64,000 bases of DNA, from contig JAJEKV010000033.1 in assembly GCA_021234155.1 (NCBI GenBank), positions 5,694,635 through 5,758,634 on the forward strand, given 5' to 3'. A program made the position numbers and the translations under genes. The notes under the pieces were generated by a model, which saw only the letters and a program-made list of their open reading frames with translations, ran no database searches and was not told the DNA's origin. Source of the stretch: Isoetes taiwanensis. Taxonomy: Eukaryota; Streptophyta; Lycopodiopsida; Isoetales; Isoetaceae. Shown piece by piece: positions 11,040-22,364 of the stretch (position 1 is its first letter; each line of letters starts with the position of its first letter).

Positions 11040-12010
11040 AGAGTAAGCTTAGAAGAGACATTCACAAAGAGCTCCTTAGTCTTGAAATCTACGAGAATAT
11101 AAGGAAATCTAAAGAGATACTTCCAGAAAGTTCCAAGATGTTCTGAAAGTTTCAGAATATTCCTAAAAGTCCTACAATATAAAGGAACCTAGGAGAATCT
11201 AAGAAAATCTCATAAAATTTAAGGGAATCTAAGAAAATATACATAAGTTTAAGGGAATCTCTTAAATTCTAGGGGAATCTAAGGGGATCTTCACAAAATC
11301 TAAGGGAGTCTTGATGAAATCTTAGAGTATCTAGGGGAATCTTTATAGAATCTATTTGAATCTCATATACAGTTCTCTAATGTTCAGATGTACATGGGTA
11401 AGCATCTCAATCTAAAAATAGAAATTTTATCAGAAATGTTGCAAAGAGACAAAATAAAATATATTGGAATGTTGTAGTATATTCTAGATGCTTATGGATA
11501 AGCACCTTGGTCTAAAAATAGAGATGTTTTTTGAAACTTTGCAAAGAGCCAAAATAGAATGTTCTAGAGTGTTCTACATGCTCGAGGGTAAGCACCTCAT
11601 TCTATAATGCTTTTTTTATTAGGGTGTTGTAGGATGTTTTAAAAAATTCCATAATGTTCTAGATAGTCCTAGAATACTCTAGATGCTCATTTGTAAGCAG
11701 CTCCTTTCAAAATAGAAAGTTTTTTGAAAACCTGCAAATAGTTGAAATAGAATGATTTGAATATTATAGAGGATTCTAGAATGTTCAAGAGATCCTTGAA
11801 TAAGCACCTCAAGCCCAACGTAGAAAGTTTTCAAAAATATCTTCTCGGACATTGTTGACACACGTATGTAAGCATCACATGCTTAGAAAAATAAAAGTTT
11901 TACCTCTGGTTCTCTATAATGTTCTGAAGCATGCACTGATAGGAATTTGCGCTGTAAGAACATGCTAAAACTGGAACATGCACCATAGGACGTATTAACT
12001 TTCTTGTATC
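11040..12010 (+). repeat. GAATCT- and TTCTAGAA-rich repeat block (left arm)
   Basis: The block begins with AAGGGAATCTAAG-type units (11100-11360). It passes into TTCTAGA units and a recurring GTAAGCACCTC word at 11399, 11490, 11590 and 11800, then ends in sequence that is an inverted copy of 3190-3620. TTC/GAA triplets alternate at 5-bp spacing, for example TTCCAGAAAGTTCCAAGA at 11124. The opposite strand matches the AGATTCCCTTAGATTC words at 12700-12800, so this and the block at 12640-12910 form opposed arms. Confidence 0.75.
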
Positions 12011-12289
12011 TATATGTCATTTACATAAAATATATACTTCACAATAGGCTGAGGAATTGGAAATCAAGTATTGAGAATCAAATATACAAAAACATTACGT
12101 TATACATGTCCCATTCAAGCTAATTCTGAAAAGCATTTCATGTACAAATGTGTGCATTTGACGCATGGAGTTACGTATAACTACTTGCGCTAGTTAAGCT
12201 TCTTTGTTTATGTTAAAATAATTGGTCAAATTCACAAAATTTAGAATAACCAACATATAGTAAAAATGACGCATGACATGGCACCCTTT

Positions 12290-12662
12290 AGTGATATAGG
12301 TTCTAGCACGTCTAGGAACTACAGATTAGAATGCTCAGGTGGTATTTCTTCAGTTTGCCGATTCCTACTCAAATCCATGGTAGCAAGCCGTTCACATTTG
12401 CCAATCTCAAAAGAGATTTTTACCACTGAGAATTTTGGCATTGAGGTCTAATGCAAAAAGCTTTTGCAAAATTCCATTTCCTTTTCGCAATAGAAATGCA
12501 TAGGTTCTGCAAATTGGTTAGATTGCCAATTTGATTAGGAAGAGTAACATGCATCTGCTTATTGGAAGACTCCAATATATTCAAATTAAGGACATTAAAA
12601 TCCCCTTCAATGCTGCCATTTAGATTGTTACTAATAATGTATTCCAGAACTTTCTCGAACAC
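12290..12662 (-). pseudogene. Leucine-rich-repeat protein fragment
   Basis: On the minus strand 12662-12480 reads NNLNGSIEG...LPNQIGNLTNLQNL, a plant extracellular LRR. After a frame change, 12430-12310 reads FEIGKCERLATMDLSRNR...EIPPEHSNL followed by TAG. Spacing fits the 24-residue LRR of receptor kinases and receptor-like proteins. At least one shift and one stop are present, and kinase and signal-peptide parts are missing. It lies between the two TTCTAGAA-rich arms, so it may be a captured fragment. That is inference. Confidence 0.65.
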
Positions 12663-12912
12663 TCTAAAACTTGCTAGAATAATTTGGAATGTTCTGGAAG
12701 GATTCCCTTAGATTCTCTTTCATTCTAAAACATTCTAGAACTTTTTACAACATTTTGGAACTTCCTAACAAGATTCCCTTAGATTCTCCTTAAATTCTCT
12801 TATATTTTATGGAACTTTCTAGAGAATTCTAGAATTATCTAGAGGATTCTAGAACTTTCTAGACTTTCTAGAGCCTTTCCAGAACATTCTAAAACTTTCT
12901 AGAACTATCTAG
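12640..12912 (-). repeat. TTCTAGAA-rich repeat block (right arm)
   Basis: Dense TTCTAGAA / GAACTTTCTAGA units. TTCCAGAACTTTCTCGAA near 12643 contains four perfect alternating heat-shock-element half-sites at 5-bp spacing. AGATTCCCTTAGATTCTC words at 12705 and 12775 are inverted relative to AGGGAATCTAAG in 11.1-11.3 kb. No open frame. Confidence 0.75.
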
Positions 12913-13019
12913 AACATTTTAAAATATTATACTCTATTTTATTTAATTACATCATTACCCTTAAGTATGAAAACATATATAAATCAGTTTGTAATTTTTC
13001 ATTTTCCTTTTTTCTTGTT

Positions 13020-13590
13020 CTGCGCCGCAATCGACGCTCTTCTCCTCGTGCCAGGTAGCACGCCATACCCATCTAACAGAGGATGGAGGTTGCTTGCTGG
13101 TTACGGCACCGTTTTTCTGCCACGTTTTTCTGAGCAACATGCATGGGTGCTTCTGGCGCCACGTTCATCCCAGTGTTCTCCCATATTTGTAAAAAATCAC
13201 AGCTTAGATTACAGATTAGATCACAGCTTGCACTTGCTATTTTTTCTGTGCTTTTTATCGTGTCTCGATGCCTGGCACAATGGCGCCTTCGGAACCCTTT
13301 GGAGATCTGCATTTTCTTCATGAATCCAGATCCTGAGAATAGAAATCGGCTTCCTTCTTTGCATGGCTTTATTTTTGAAAATATGTTCGACTCCAAGCTT
13401 CTGCATCCGCATTTTGTGACTTAGTGGAAGAAAGAAGCAGGGGACATGATAGTCTATCTTGGCAGTTATATTTCTTCGCTTTGCTGGGTGAAGTCACTGA
13501 CACTCATCTAAATCCTGCAATGAGGAAGCCTGACGAGTTTCTCAAGCATCATAATCAGTCGTCCGAGGTATTGAAAACAGTCTTGCAATT
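13020..13590 (+). other. GC-richer, exon-like stretch, unrecognised
   Basis: Base composition rises and several overlapping short frames appear. The plus frame ending near 13567 (VTDTHLNPAMRKPDEFL...NQSSE) is followed by a possible donor, GAG|GTATTG. No family was recognised, and minus-strand frames of similar length overlap it. It could be a transcribed 5' region or chance. 13650-14590 beyond it shows nothing supportable. Confidence 0.2.
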
Positions 13591-14530
13591 TATTCATGTA
13601 GTCTCAACCGCATATGAAAGATCGTTATTTTGCATTTCTTCCTAGTTCCTGCTATATTTTTGAAAGCCATTTAGTTTCTATACGCAGCTTGTGAGGGAAG
13701 TGTGAGAATGTTTTATGCCATTACCAATCATTCTGCTAGAGCTCTTGCATTCCAAGATTTCATATTTAGGTTTCCTCTGTATTGCAATCTCTGTTTTCTG
13801 ACCTATGTGAATGTATTGCTTTCTGTTTCTTCTTGACTCCATCGCTCATCCAAGTTTCCAACTCCATAGCTGAAAGGTGGTTTATTTGTGTATTCCTTAT
13901 GTAGATTGAGACAGACTTTTGTACAACTCATTTTTTCAGTAATACAAATGCTCTTCTCGTTTGTTCACTTGCATGCTCTTTTCTTTTTTTTCCAGATATT
14001 ATAATCTAAAAGTTAATTTTATGCAGTCCTAGAAACTTTGTGACTGGTCTCCATAATGCCTATTACTGTCTCTCTTACTATTCTGCCTTGAAGAAATTAT
14101 TGGATCCAATTATGCTGGTTTTGCACATGGGTACATGTTGTTATGGGTATGAAATTATTTGGATCTGACTGAAGATTTAGGTATTCATTCAACCTTCACA
14201 AATAGTTAAGATGACAGCTGAGGTGTGTTTAGGGACGCTGGGTATGGACAGAAACATAGACATGGTTTGATTTAAAGATATATATCAGAACATGTGGTTT
14301 TTGCATTGCTATTCTATTCGGCATGATCTCACAAACAACATCATGTCATTTCTTCTTATCTTACCAACAAAACCCACTGGTTATCTGAGACTATTATATG
14401 GGATCTTATTGTCATTAGGATCACATGGTTTCTATTGCACAGGCATCAAAACACGAGGTATATTGATGCAATATGTAGAAGATGATTAAGAAGGCTTCTC
14501 TAAATAGAAGGTGTGGAAAAGAGAAATGTT

Positions 14531-14552
14531 CGCGGCGGCCTTGGCCGCCGCG
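14531..14552. repeat. GC palindrome, 10-bp arms with 2-base loop
   Basis: CGCGGCGGCC, then TT, then GGCCGCCGCG. It is a perfect stem in otherwise AT-rich DNA, immediately before a SINE head and a satellite array. A T-run follows only weakly, so a terminator role is not indicated. Confidence 0.85.
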
Positions 14553-14594
14553 ATAAATTTCTTGTATTTGTAACATTAATTATTTTAATGAATC

Positions 14595-14700
14595 AATGCT
14601 TGGTCTAGTGGTTAGAATGGGGTTTGAAGGGGCAATGATTAGGATTCAAATCTTTCAAATAATATTAAAAGCCAATCTTTACAAACCGAGCATTCAACGT
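14595..14700 (+). mobile_element. tRNA-derived SINE head
   Basis: An A-box-like TGGTCTAGTGGTTAG at about 14601 and a B-box-like GGATTCAAATC at about 14642 are spaced as in tRNA-derived SINEs. A true tRNA gene is unlikely because no acceptor stem pairs. The 3' end is unclear and runs into the satellite. Confidence 0.5.
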
Positions 14701-15275
14701 GAGCCGTAGGATTTTGGACCTGATCAAGGGTCGAGATCGCTCCACGTGGCAAAAATCTAAAGCAACATGAGCCTTAGGCTTGGATCGCCGATCAGGATCC
14801 AGAACAACCTGGGCCATAGGATCTATTACATATAATTCCTAAAGCCATGTGCACCGTAGGATATGTCTCAAAGCAACGTGATCCGTAGGATCTCAGACCG
14901 ACGATCAGGATAAAAAACAACCTGGACTGTAGGATCGAGTACATATAATTCCAAAAGCCATGTGCACCGTAGGATATGTCCCCAAGCAACGTCAGCCGTA
15001 GGATCTCGGACCGACGATCAGGATAAAAAACAACCTGAACCGTAGGATCGCCTATATAGAATCTATATAGAAACTCCCAAGCCATCAGAGCCGTAGAATA
15101 TGTCCCCAAGTAATTTGAGCCATTGGATCTTGGCCGATGATCAGGATCAAATCAACCTGAACTGTAGGATCCTTTATATATAGAATCTATATAGAAACTC
15201 CTAGGCCATCTGAGCTGTAGGATATGTTCCAAAGCCACGTGAACCGTAGGATCTCAAATGGATGGCCGGATAAGC
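14696..15275. repeat. Satellite, ~112-121-bp unit, about 4.5 copies
   Basis: Units start with CAACCTG at about 14803, 14920, 15032 and 15153. Each contains several copies of CCGTAGGAT (or CTGTAGGAT) and most contain CCGACGATCAGGAT. Copies are diverged and the last two share an ATATAGAATCTATATAGAAA insert. No coding frame is credible. Confidence 0.85.
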
Positions 15276-15279
15276 GCGA

Positions 15280-18200
15280 CAAACATAAGAACATATATAT
15301 GTTAGATAGATAGATATATATGACCTTTGTAAACTGTACTTCGCATTTTATTAATTTTTGAACTTTTGCCCGAGGGATGACAACAAGTAGCATGGAAGCA
15401 CTATGACACAGGAGATGTCAATGTTGACTCAACAACTCGGGAATAACATTATGTATCATGCACTTCTTGATATGATTAGATTCTAATATGCAAATTACTC
15501 TCTACATTCATGTAAATAAGACCCCACCTCTTCAATTTCAAACAGAGCATTATGGCAAAGATGTAACGACAACGGCAACATACAACCCTTTTTCGAATAT
15601 CTGAGGTCGTGCTCACAATAATCTATGGACAAAACAAAATTATATGAGCATCATGCAGATAAAAAAATGTAGGCAATCTATGCCCATTGCCGAACTTATC
15701 TAGTTCAATCATCTCGACCCTTGGGCATAGGCTAACTTGTCTAGGAAACTTCCACTTCTAATTCAAGATCGAGCTCCATTACCAGAATATGGCATATAGT
15801 TATCACAGGGGATCAAAGTGCCTCATTCTCATGATATCTTTTATAGAATTTACTTAGGAACCCTTCATATTGACACCAAATTAAATGTAATTTTGTACAC
15901 TATTGACCAATCGGACAAAGGCTCTACAGACATAAGCATGCTACACCCTACCACTTTTGGAACCTATCAAAGTACCTACATAAGGTACTTCTAGAATATT
16001 GTTCAATAATCTACACATAGTTTAAGACAATAAAACAATATGTAGAACGTGGATCAAAACTAATTCAAAAGTTAATATTGAAGGTTAAGATAAGGATAAT
16101 ACCTTCGGAGGCCAAAATGAATGCATCCAATTTAACACTTATTAATTAATGAGACATTATACAAGTACCCAGTACCCAGTACCCCGTGTTAGGTAGTTTC
16201 TTAGGTAGTTTTATGGTCCCTTTGTGATTGGGTGTAGCATGCTTATGCGCCTACTTGATGTATTAGTAAAATCAGAATTTTGTCTTAGGTGTATAGACAT
16301 CCCAGGCGAATCACACATTATTCTTTACACAAATATGGGTTGTCTATTCAATTCAATTCAATTCTATTCTTTTAAATAGTATGAACATAGGGATTCGGTT
16401 TTCTGCATCCTCTGGATCTCTTCTGACTCTTGTTGACAATGAAGTTCTAGTTGGTGAGCGGTTGTTTTATGAATAGGCTCGCCATTGTCTTCACCAATGA
16501 GACGACCATGTAGGCCATTCCATGCATGTGCATGCCTCTTGGGTTGAAGTATATTTGTTTGACTGTATTATCCTATGATCTGTGGAATGTTCTCGTCGCG
16601 GCTGGTTGGACGAGGAACTGTTATCACATGATCTTGTGGTTTTTGTTTTTGGTCATATAATCCCTAACATCATTCTGCCCTCTCCTTCATAACAGGTCAT
16701 TTTTTAGTTTCTTCTAAAAAGATATTTAATGTATAGTGTGTTTCATACTGGGCCCATATCTTATTTCCTAGATGACTTGTCGTTTTCTATTTGTCCAACA
16801 GTTCCAAGACAAATGTCATATAATATTGAGTTGAATACTTCAATGATAAAAAAAATGATCTACACGTAGTTTAAGCTATTTAAGTTTGAAAATCTGTGAT
16901 TTAGCATGTTGTTGGTTAAAATTTTTATGCTGCAGGTGCTTCTTCACTGCCAATTTTTATGTAAACATCAAGGTCTCCTTTGTCCTTCATTCATTTAGTT
17001 CTAATTTGATGAAGATATTTTGTCCAAGTAAAGGACCTGCATGATCTTAGATGATCTTCATCTAATTCTTCCGAAGCTTCCATAACTGCATTTTGATCTG
17101 GACTGTAGAAAAAATGCCATAGATAGTCTTCTTTTGATCCATTCACATTACCCTATGTACACTTCTCTTTCTTCCATTGTTCTATGCCTGAACAGTTAGC
17201 AATCTCGACCATTATATCCTATTTGATTGTCGAAGCACCATGCATGCATGCATGCAGGCATAGGTCTGCACTAGACCGAGACTAAGAAGGTCGATTTGGC
17301 CTAAATTGAAGGTAAAATGGCAATATCTTAAACTTTTATGCTTGTAATAAATGACAAAACTTTTTAGCCATGTGGTCCAACCTACTACACCTAAGATATA
17401 ACCAAAACTCTGGGATTAGACGTGAATGTAATCAAGATAACCCAAGGAAAGAATAGCCATAACCACCACTGTTATAGCAACACCAAAATATGGCAAATCT
17501 GGTATAACTAATCTCGTGCAGCAAATACGGCTCCTTTTAATCAAACAAATAATGTAAGAAGGAAGTGTACCTCAATTAGCCGAAATGATTTTCTACTTTG
17601 ATAAGTAGAGGATGCCGCCAAAGCAATCGCTATAGCCATCCAATGTTGCTCCCTTTGCTATGGCGAGAGATGGTGGATTGAGATGTTCCTGATTTTCTTA
17701 GCATAAAGCCTCCATGTTCCCTTCATGCAGATATACACGGGCAAATTTCCTGCAATGACAGGCTTAGGCCATTTAGGTATGTATCAACATATACCCAGAG
17801 TATGCCCTTTACCCATATGAGTGAAGGTTTAGAGCAACCCAAAAATTATGCACCAATATTGCAAAAGCTACAAAAAAAGCATCCTTTGCATAATTCATCT
17901 TTTCTTCAGCAAATGAAAAATGAAATCCCTTTTTACCTTAATATTAACAAAGATAAGTCTACAATTCCTCTCAATATTACCACATCTACCAATTCCTAAT
18001 ACCTTCTAGGGGGCAATCCTTCTTGGAACAACACATCTTTTTACTTTCTCTTTTAGGATAGAGTCTCCCTCCTTCCCTACATTGCTGATATCTGACTCTT
18101 GATGCTTCTATTGGAGGGCTAAGATTGCGTCACGCAGGGGAGGGCTGCATAAGGAACTTGTTTCTTTTAGGTTGCTCGAGAGTGGTTTTCTATTTCTTAC

Positions 18201-18950
18201 ATCCCTTTGCATGCATGTATTTTATGCTTTACACTAACTCGAGAATGTCATAAGGATATGCTTTATACTAACTTGAGAATGTCACATGGGCAGATTTGTA
18301 GGATGGGTGTGAAATATCGCTTGACGGAATTAAGTCAATGACATGTCAAACATATTTTTTTGTTTGTTGCGAGGTGAGTGCATAATGCAAAAAATAAAAT
18401 TTGAAGACTTTTCTACTGCTAGCTTTAAATTACGCAAGGCTGATGGCTCCCGTATAGTAGCCAAAATGGCAAGGTCACAAAAGTAATTGCAACAACAGAA
18501 GTAGAAAAAAGAAAGTCATTTTGGCTGTGTGATTATTGAGGGTGAAATCACACTTGCAACCCCAAGACATGGAAGCATAAAACACAGTCCAACCAATGAT
18601 TCAGATCTACTTTTTGTCTTCAAATCGATTCTTAACTCATAGTCAAAATTGTAATCTCATTTACCCGTTTTTGTGCTGAGTAAGCACTTCTGAGACCTCG
18701 TTGGTACTAAAGTTTTTCCACAACTCCTATACCAAATCCAGAAGAACAAACATGATTGAAGTTTCTCCTCATCTTCTCCTACACCAAATCCAGAAGAACA
18801 AACCATCATAAACATGACTGAAGTTTCTCTGCATTTTCTCTACATGTGCCTTGTCTGCACGCAATCAATGAGAAATCATAACCTTTAGACTTGCCCTTTA
18901 TAAAACTAGGTACTAATACTTCAAGAACAATATTTTTAAACATTCAAGGT
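15280..18950. other. Intergenic/intronic, no supported gene
   Basis: The stretch holds a GATA microsatellite (15303-15322), an AATTC run near 16345 and four CATG units at about 17241. On the minus strand an acceptor-like TCATTGCAG precedes a short frame (KFARVYLHEGNMEAL) at about 17758-17700, which could be an exon of the minus-strand gene further right. That is weak. Nothing else was recognised. Confidence 0.4.
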
Positions 18951-18954
18951 CTAC

Positions 18955-19185
18955 TCAAGCAGCAATACAATCACCTGAGCTTTTTGAGAAGTTCGCTGCA
19001 CTCGAGCCATATTCATACACAATGTCTCTGTCATATGTAGCTTGATGCCTCATAGCTACTTTAGTCAGTGTATATCCAGGCCAAGGACCAGTTTGACACC
19101 ATACGGAAGCTTCTTTGCAGGTAGCAGATAAACCCTCTACGTTATCAGTAAGTCTTTTACACAAAGCCATGATTGATTCTAACAC
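18955..19185 (-). CDS. Probable terminal exon of an unrecognised gene
   Basis: An acceptor (TTTGTACAAACAG, minus strand) precedes 77 codons, including the stop, in one phase. The frame starts VLESIMALCKRLTDNVEG, contains WCQTGPWPGY and RHQATYDRDIVYEYG, and ends at TGA. The composition (tryptophan, cysteine, glycine, mixed charge) looks like real protein rather than chance. The family is not recognised. A second exon-like frame upstream on the same strand (20855-21190) may belong to the same gene, with about 1.7 kb of intron between. Confidence 0.4.
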   Translation of the reverse strand: MLESIMALCKRLTDNVEGLSATCKEASVWCQTGPWPGYTLTKVAMRHQATYDRDIVYEYGSSAANFSKSSGDCIAA

Positions 19186-20854
19186 CTGTTTGTACAAATC
19201 ACATTTGCCATCTCATATGCCCCCATTTAAATTTGTTAATAATGTTAAAGTATTAGAAGTCTTCCAGCTCATTGTATTTGATGCTCTTGTTGGCTTTGAA
19301 GCATATCATGAGAAGTATACGCCTTTTGAAATGCTTTAGGGTTTTGAGTTTATAGGAGATTACTTAGCGTATTGCACACCAAACTAGCATCAAAACATAT
19401 GCAAACTGTACTATGCGAGGGGAAGAGAGTCCTCAAATGTGAGATACTTATGTCCACTAGAAACCACAATGAATATGGAAATATATCATAATGGGTACTT
19501 CCTCTTACATCCCATTTCATCCATCAAGCCGTTGAAATTTGAGATCCCTTATTAATCTTCTCTTGTTTCTAACTAATAAATCAAGTGGGCACACATTTAA
19601 GTACTTTAGAGATTCTAAAAACTTTATCCGCTAAATAGCCATTCCCATTTCGTTCAAGAAATGCAATAATGGATGAATATAAAATAAGCATTGTTTTTTA
19701 CTTTCTAAATGATCCAATAGACACATTCCATATTATTTGCCAGAACAAGATTTCCATAGAGATATAAAGTAAAAGAACTGGATATACTGCCAACACTTTC
19801 CTACTTGCGAGAAGCTCATGAATGGATAAATTGCCCAATAACTCCATGTGCTACAGTCAAAAGCACAACAAGACTTCTGAGCAGCTTATTGTCCTTTGCC
19901 ATGGAAACGCTTGCGCCAACATCAAGAGGAAATAGACAATAGCCCAAAACACTTAGGTTTTCAAAGAAAATGATGGAGCCTCTCGTATGAAAAAAATAGA
20001 TTAGTTGTAGCCTAAAGTTTCTAAAATAGGTGGAAAAGGTACATGCTTACCAGCAGTAAGACATTAAGCGTCAGCAAGATTGCACCCAATGAGAGAACAA
20101 CAAACACAATGGTAAACACCTTTGCATGTATCAAGAAAGTTTAATATATCTTATTGCAAGTTTTATAAGCTTCATATACCAAGGGAAAAAAACTTATACA
20201 CAATTCAAATTAAGCTATCATCAGTTATTTGTTAAAGATACAACGACAATAAATTAACTGCTAGATATTCTATAACAGGATCTAGCAAAATATAAGGAAT
20301 TGGCTCTAAAGAACTAATTCTGAAACGCAAACCATTACATTCAGCACTTTTAAATTGAATTTGCCCTGAAACTCTCTTTGGTTTGGATGCATATTCATAT
20401 GGGGGATGACTCCGGGCATTGAAAGCTGTTGGATGGGCATATTTACAAGTTATTTCTTGATTTAGACAGTAGATAGCGATCCTCTTTTATGGGGTATGCT
20501 CGTACAAGCTTGAGCAAACTATATAGCTTATAAAATAAAAAGCAACATATAAAGTTTATATGATTCAATAAGGGTAGCGATGTCAGATACAAGAGATATC
20601 TTCATTCAACCAACATATGCCATGCAACACTACCATTTCAATCTCCATCTCAAAAAACAAAACCACTCCAGCTTTAAAAAGCTTTAAAAGGAAAGCACCA
20701 TTTCTATATTCTCAACTGCTTAGAAGGCCATATATTACATAATTTCTATATCCTCATATGCATGAAAGTCCTATTCTAAGTAGTTGATTGTTCAAATGTG
20801 GCATACCAAAACCTCCACTAGGAGAGATTTATTAAGATCCCCTTTACTTTCTGT

Positions 20855-21178
20855 TTGCTAAGAAGCCACGCATTCAGACATTGCCCATTCTGCATGCAGT
20901 GCCATAATGCAAGGCAACTGAGATGGATCACGGCTAAAATAACCATGAGCATGTCTAGAAGAAAACGCTCCTCTATCTGTTGCTTGCTTCACCCATGCCT
21001 TCGCCGCAACTATGCTATAACTTTGTGGAGTAACTTCAGGAATTTCTCTAGCTGTGATATTGGATAGCACAGCACTAGACGGTTGTGGCCAATTTGCAAT
21101 CTTTCCTCCAGCTATATCAGTAAATTTTGCAGCTATTATGAAGTTCAAAAGTGGCCCTAGATATTCAAGTCTTGTGAA
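20855..21178 (-). CDS. Exon-like ORF, unrecognised, possibly same gene as 18.96 kb
   Basis: The minus-strand frame is open from about 21178 (FTRLEYLGPLLNFIIAAKF) through KIANWPQPSS and KAWVKQATDRGAF to TAG at 20855-20857, about 107 codons. Residue use is protein-like. The frame ends in a stop rather than a clear donor, so either this is a last exon or the gene is decayed. No catalytic or domain motif was recognised. Confidence 0.35.
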
Positions 21179-21189
21179 ACTCAGTGGGT

Positions 21190-22360
21190 TAATTTAAGCA
21201 TAACAAAATGCATACGGATATCTCGTGTAAACAAGCTTCTCATGCAAACCTAAACAGTGCTGTGCTTTTTTCTATCCTAACATACCCATCAATATGCCAA
21301 GCTCATCTGCATCGGCATCTACATCCAATGTAAATACAGCAAAAGGAGCATGGAATCATCGTTAATGGGTTTTCTTTGCCAAGGTTTGAATTTAAAAAAG
21401 AAAGAGCTTCAAAGAAGGGCTTCGAGCAGACCTCGTGTGGTTTATGATGCTATAACCCTTATTGGACTCTTGTGTATTAAAGTAGAGTCCTTGTTTTTTT
21501 GCTATCACTATTGGTGTAGGCTGATAATTAGTTATCAATACTGGTGGAGTACTAATAACTAGTTACTACTATTCCACCTTGTTATCAATCTTCGCTTCGA
21601 CTGATAACCAAAAATGCATGGCCTCGATTGTATGTCCTCGGGCAGACATTTGTCATGTAAGTCCTCGGCCTAGCCTTCGGCCTTGCGTGCCAAATATCTG
21701 GCCTCGGGCGTACAATCTCGGCACGCATCTTTGGCTGTCAGCCTCAGCTAGACCGATAACCTTATCTTCCCATTTGACGCCAATATATGAAATCCCTGCC
21801 CCCTTGCATCACTGGAGTTTACCTTTTGATATCAATATGAAGCTCCATATCAGAAGACGAAGCTATTGGAATTTTTTATAAGAAGTCTCCAGCAGTCTTC
21901 TTCAAGCTTGTCTATGAGATCGAATATGGAGTATGTTTAGCTTTAAAGAATATTAAGGATTTTTGCTTTTGCTCTCACTATGAAGATGTTTGCTTCTAAG
22001 TGCTAAAACAACATTGTTAGACACTGAATCTAGCTCCTGCTGCCCTAATAAACCTTCAAAATTTCTAGTAAACTCTAGCAAAAATTATTTCAAATTACCA
22101 ATGGCGAATGCAACTTCCTTCACCTCCATGGCATGAAAAATCTTGGCGAACATCCTTCCAACTGCTTTTGTAGCTTGGGCGAACATAGGCTGTGGGGAAG
22201 TAATCGTCCAGAATCTAGAGGACTCTTTAATTTCTCAAACTTTTTCAAACCTACTTAGCTTTCGTAACCAATTTTTTTTTTATATCAAGAACATTCACCT
22301 TTTAGCGAATATTCGCCACTATAGATAATACTATAGTATCATGCTTTCCTTAAGGCTAAG
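21190..22360. other. No supported gene; repeated CTCGGCC/GGCCTCGG words
   Basis: Around 21620-21790 GGCCTCGG, CTCGGCCT and GATAACC words recur, and GTTATCAATCTTCGCTTCG faces CGATAACC about 180 bp away. This could be an old element end. No coding frame is convincing. Confidence 0.3.
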
Positions 22361-22364
22361 AAAG

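Noticed and set aside
14595-14670. Functional tRNA gene
   Set aside because: Only A and B boxes match. There is no acceptor or anticodon stem pairing, and the sequence continues as a SINE body.
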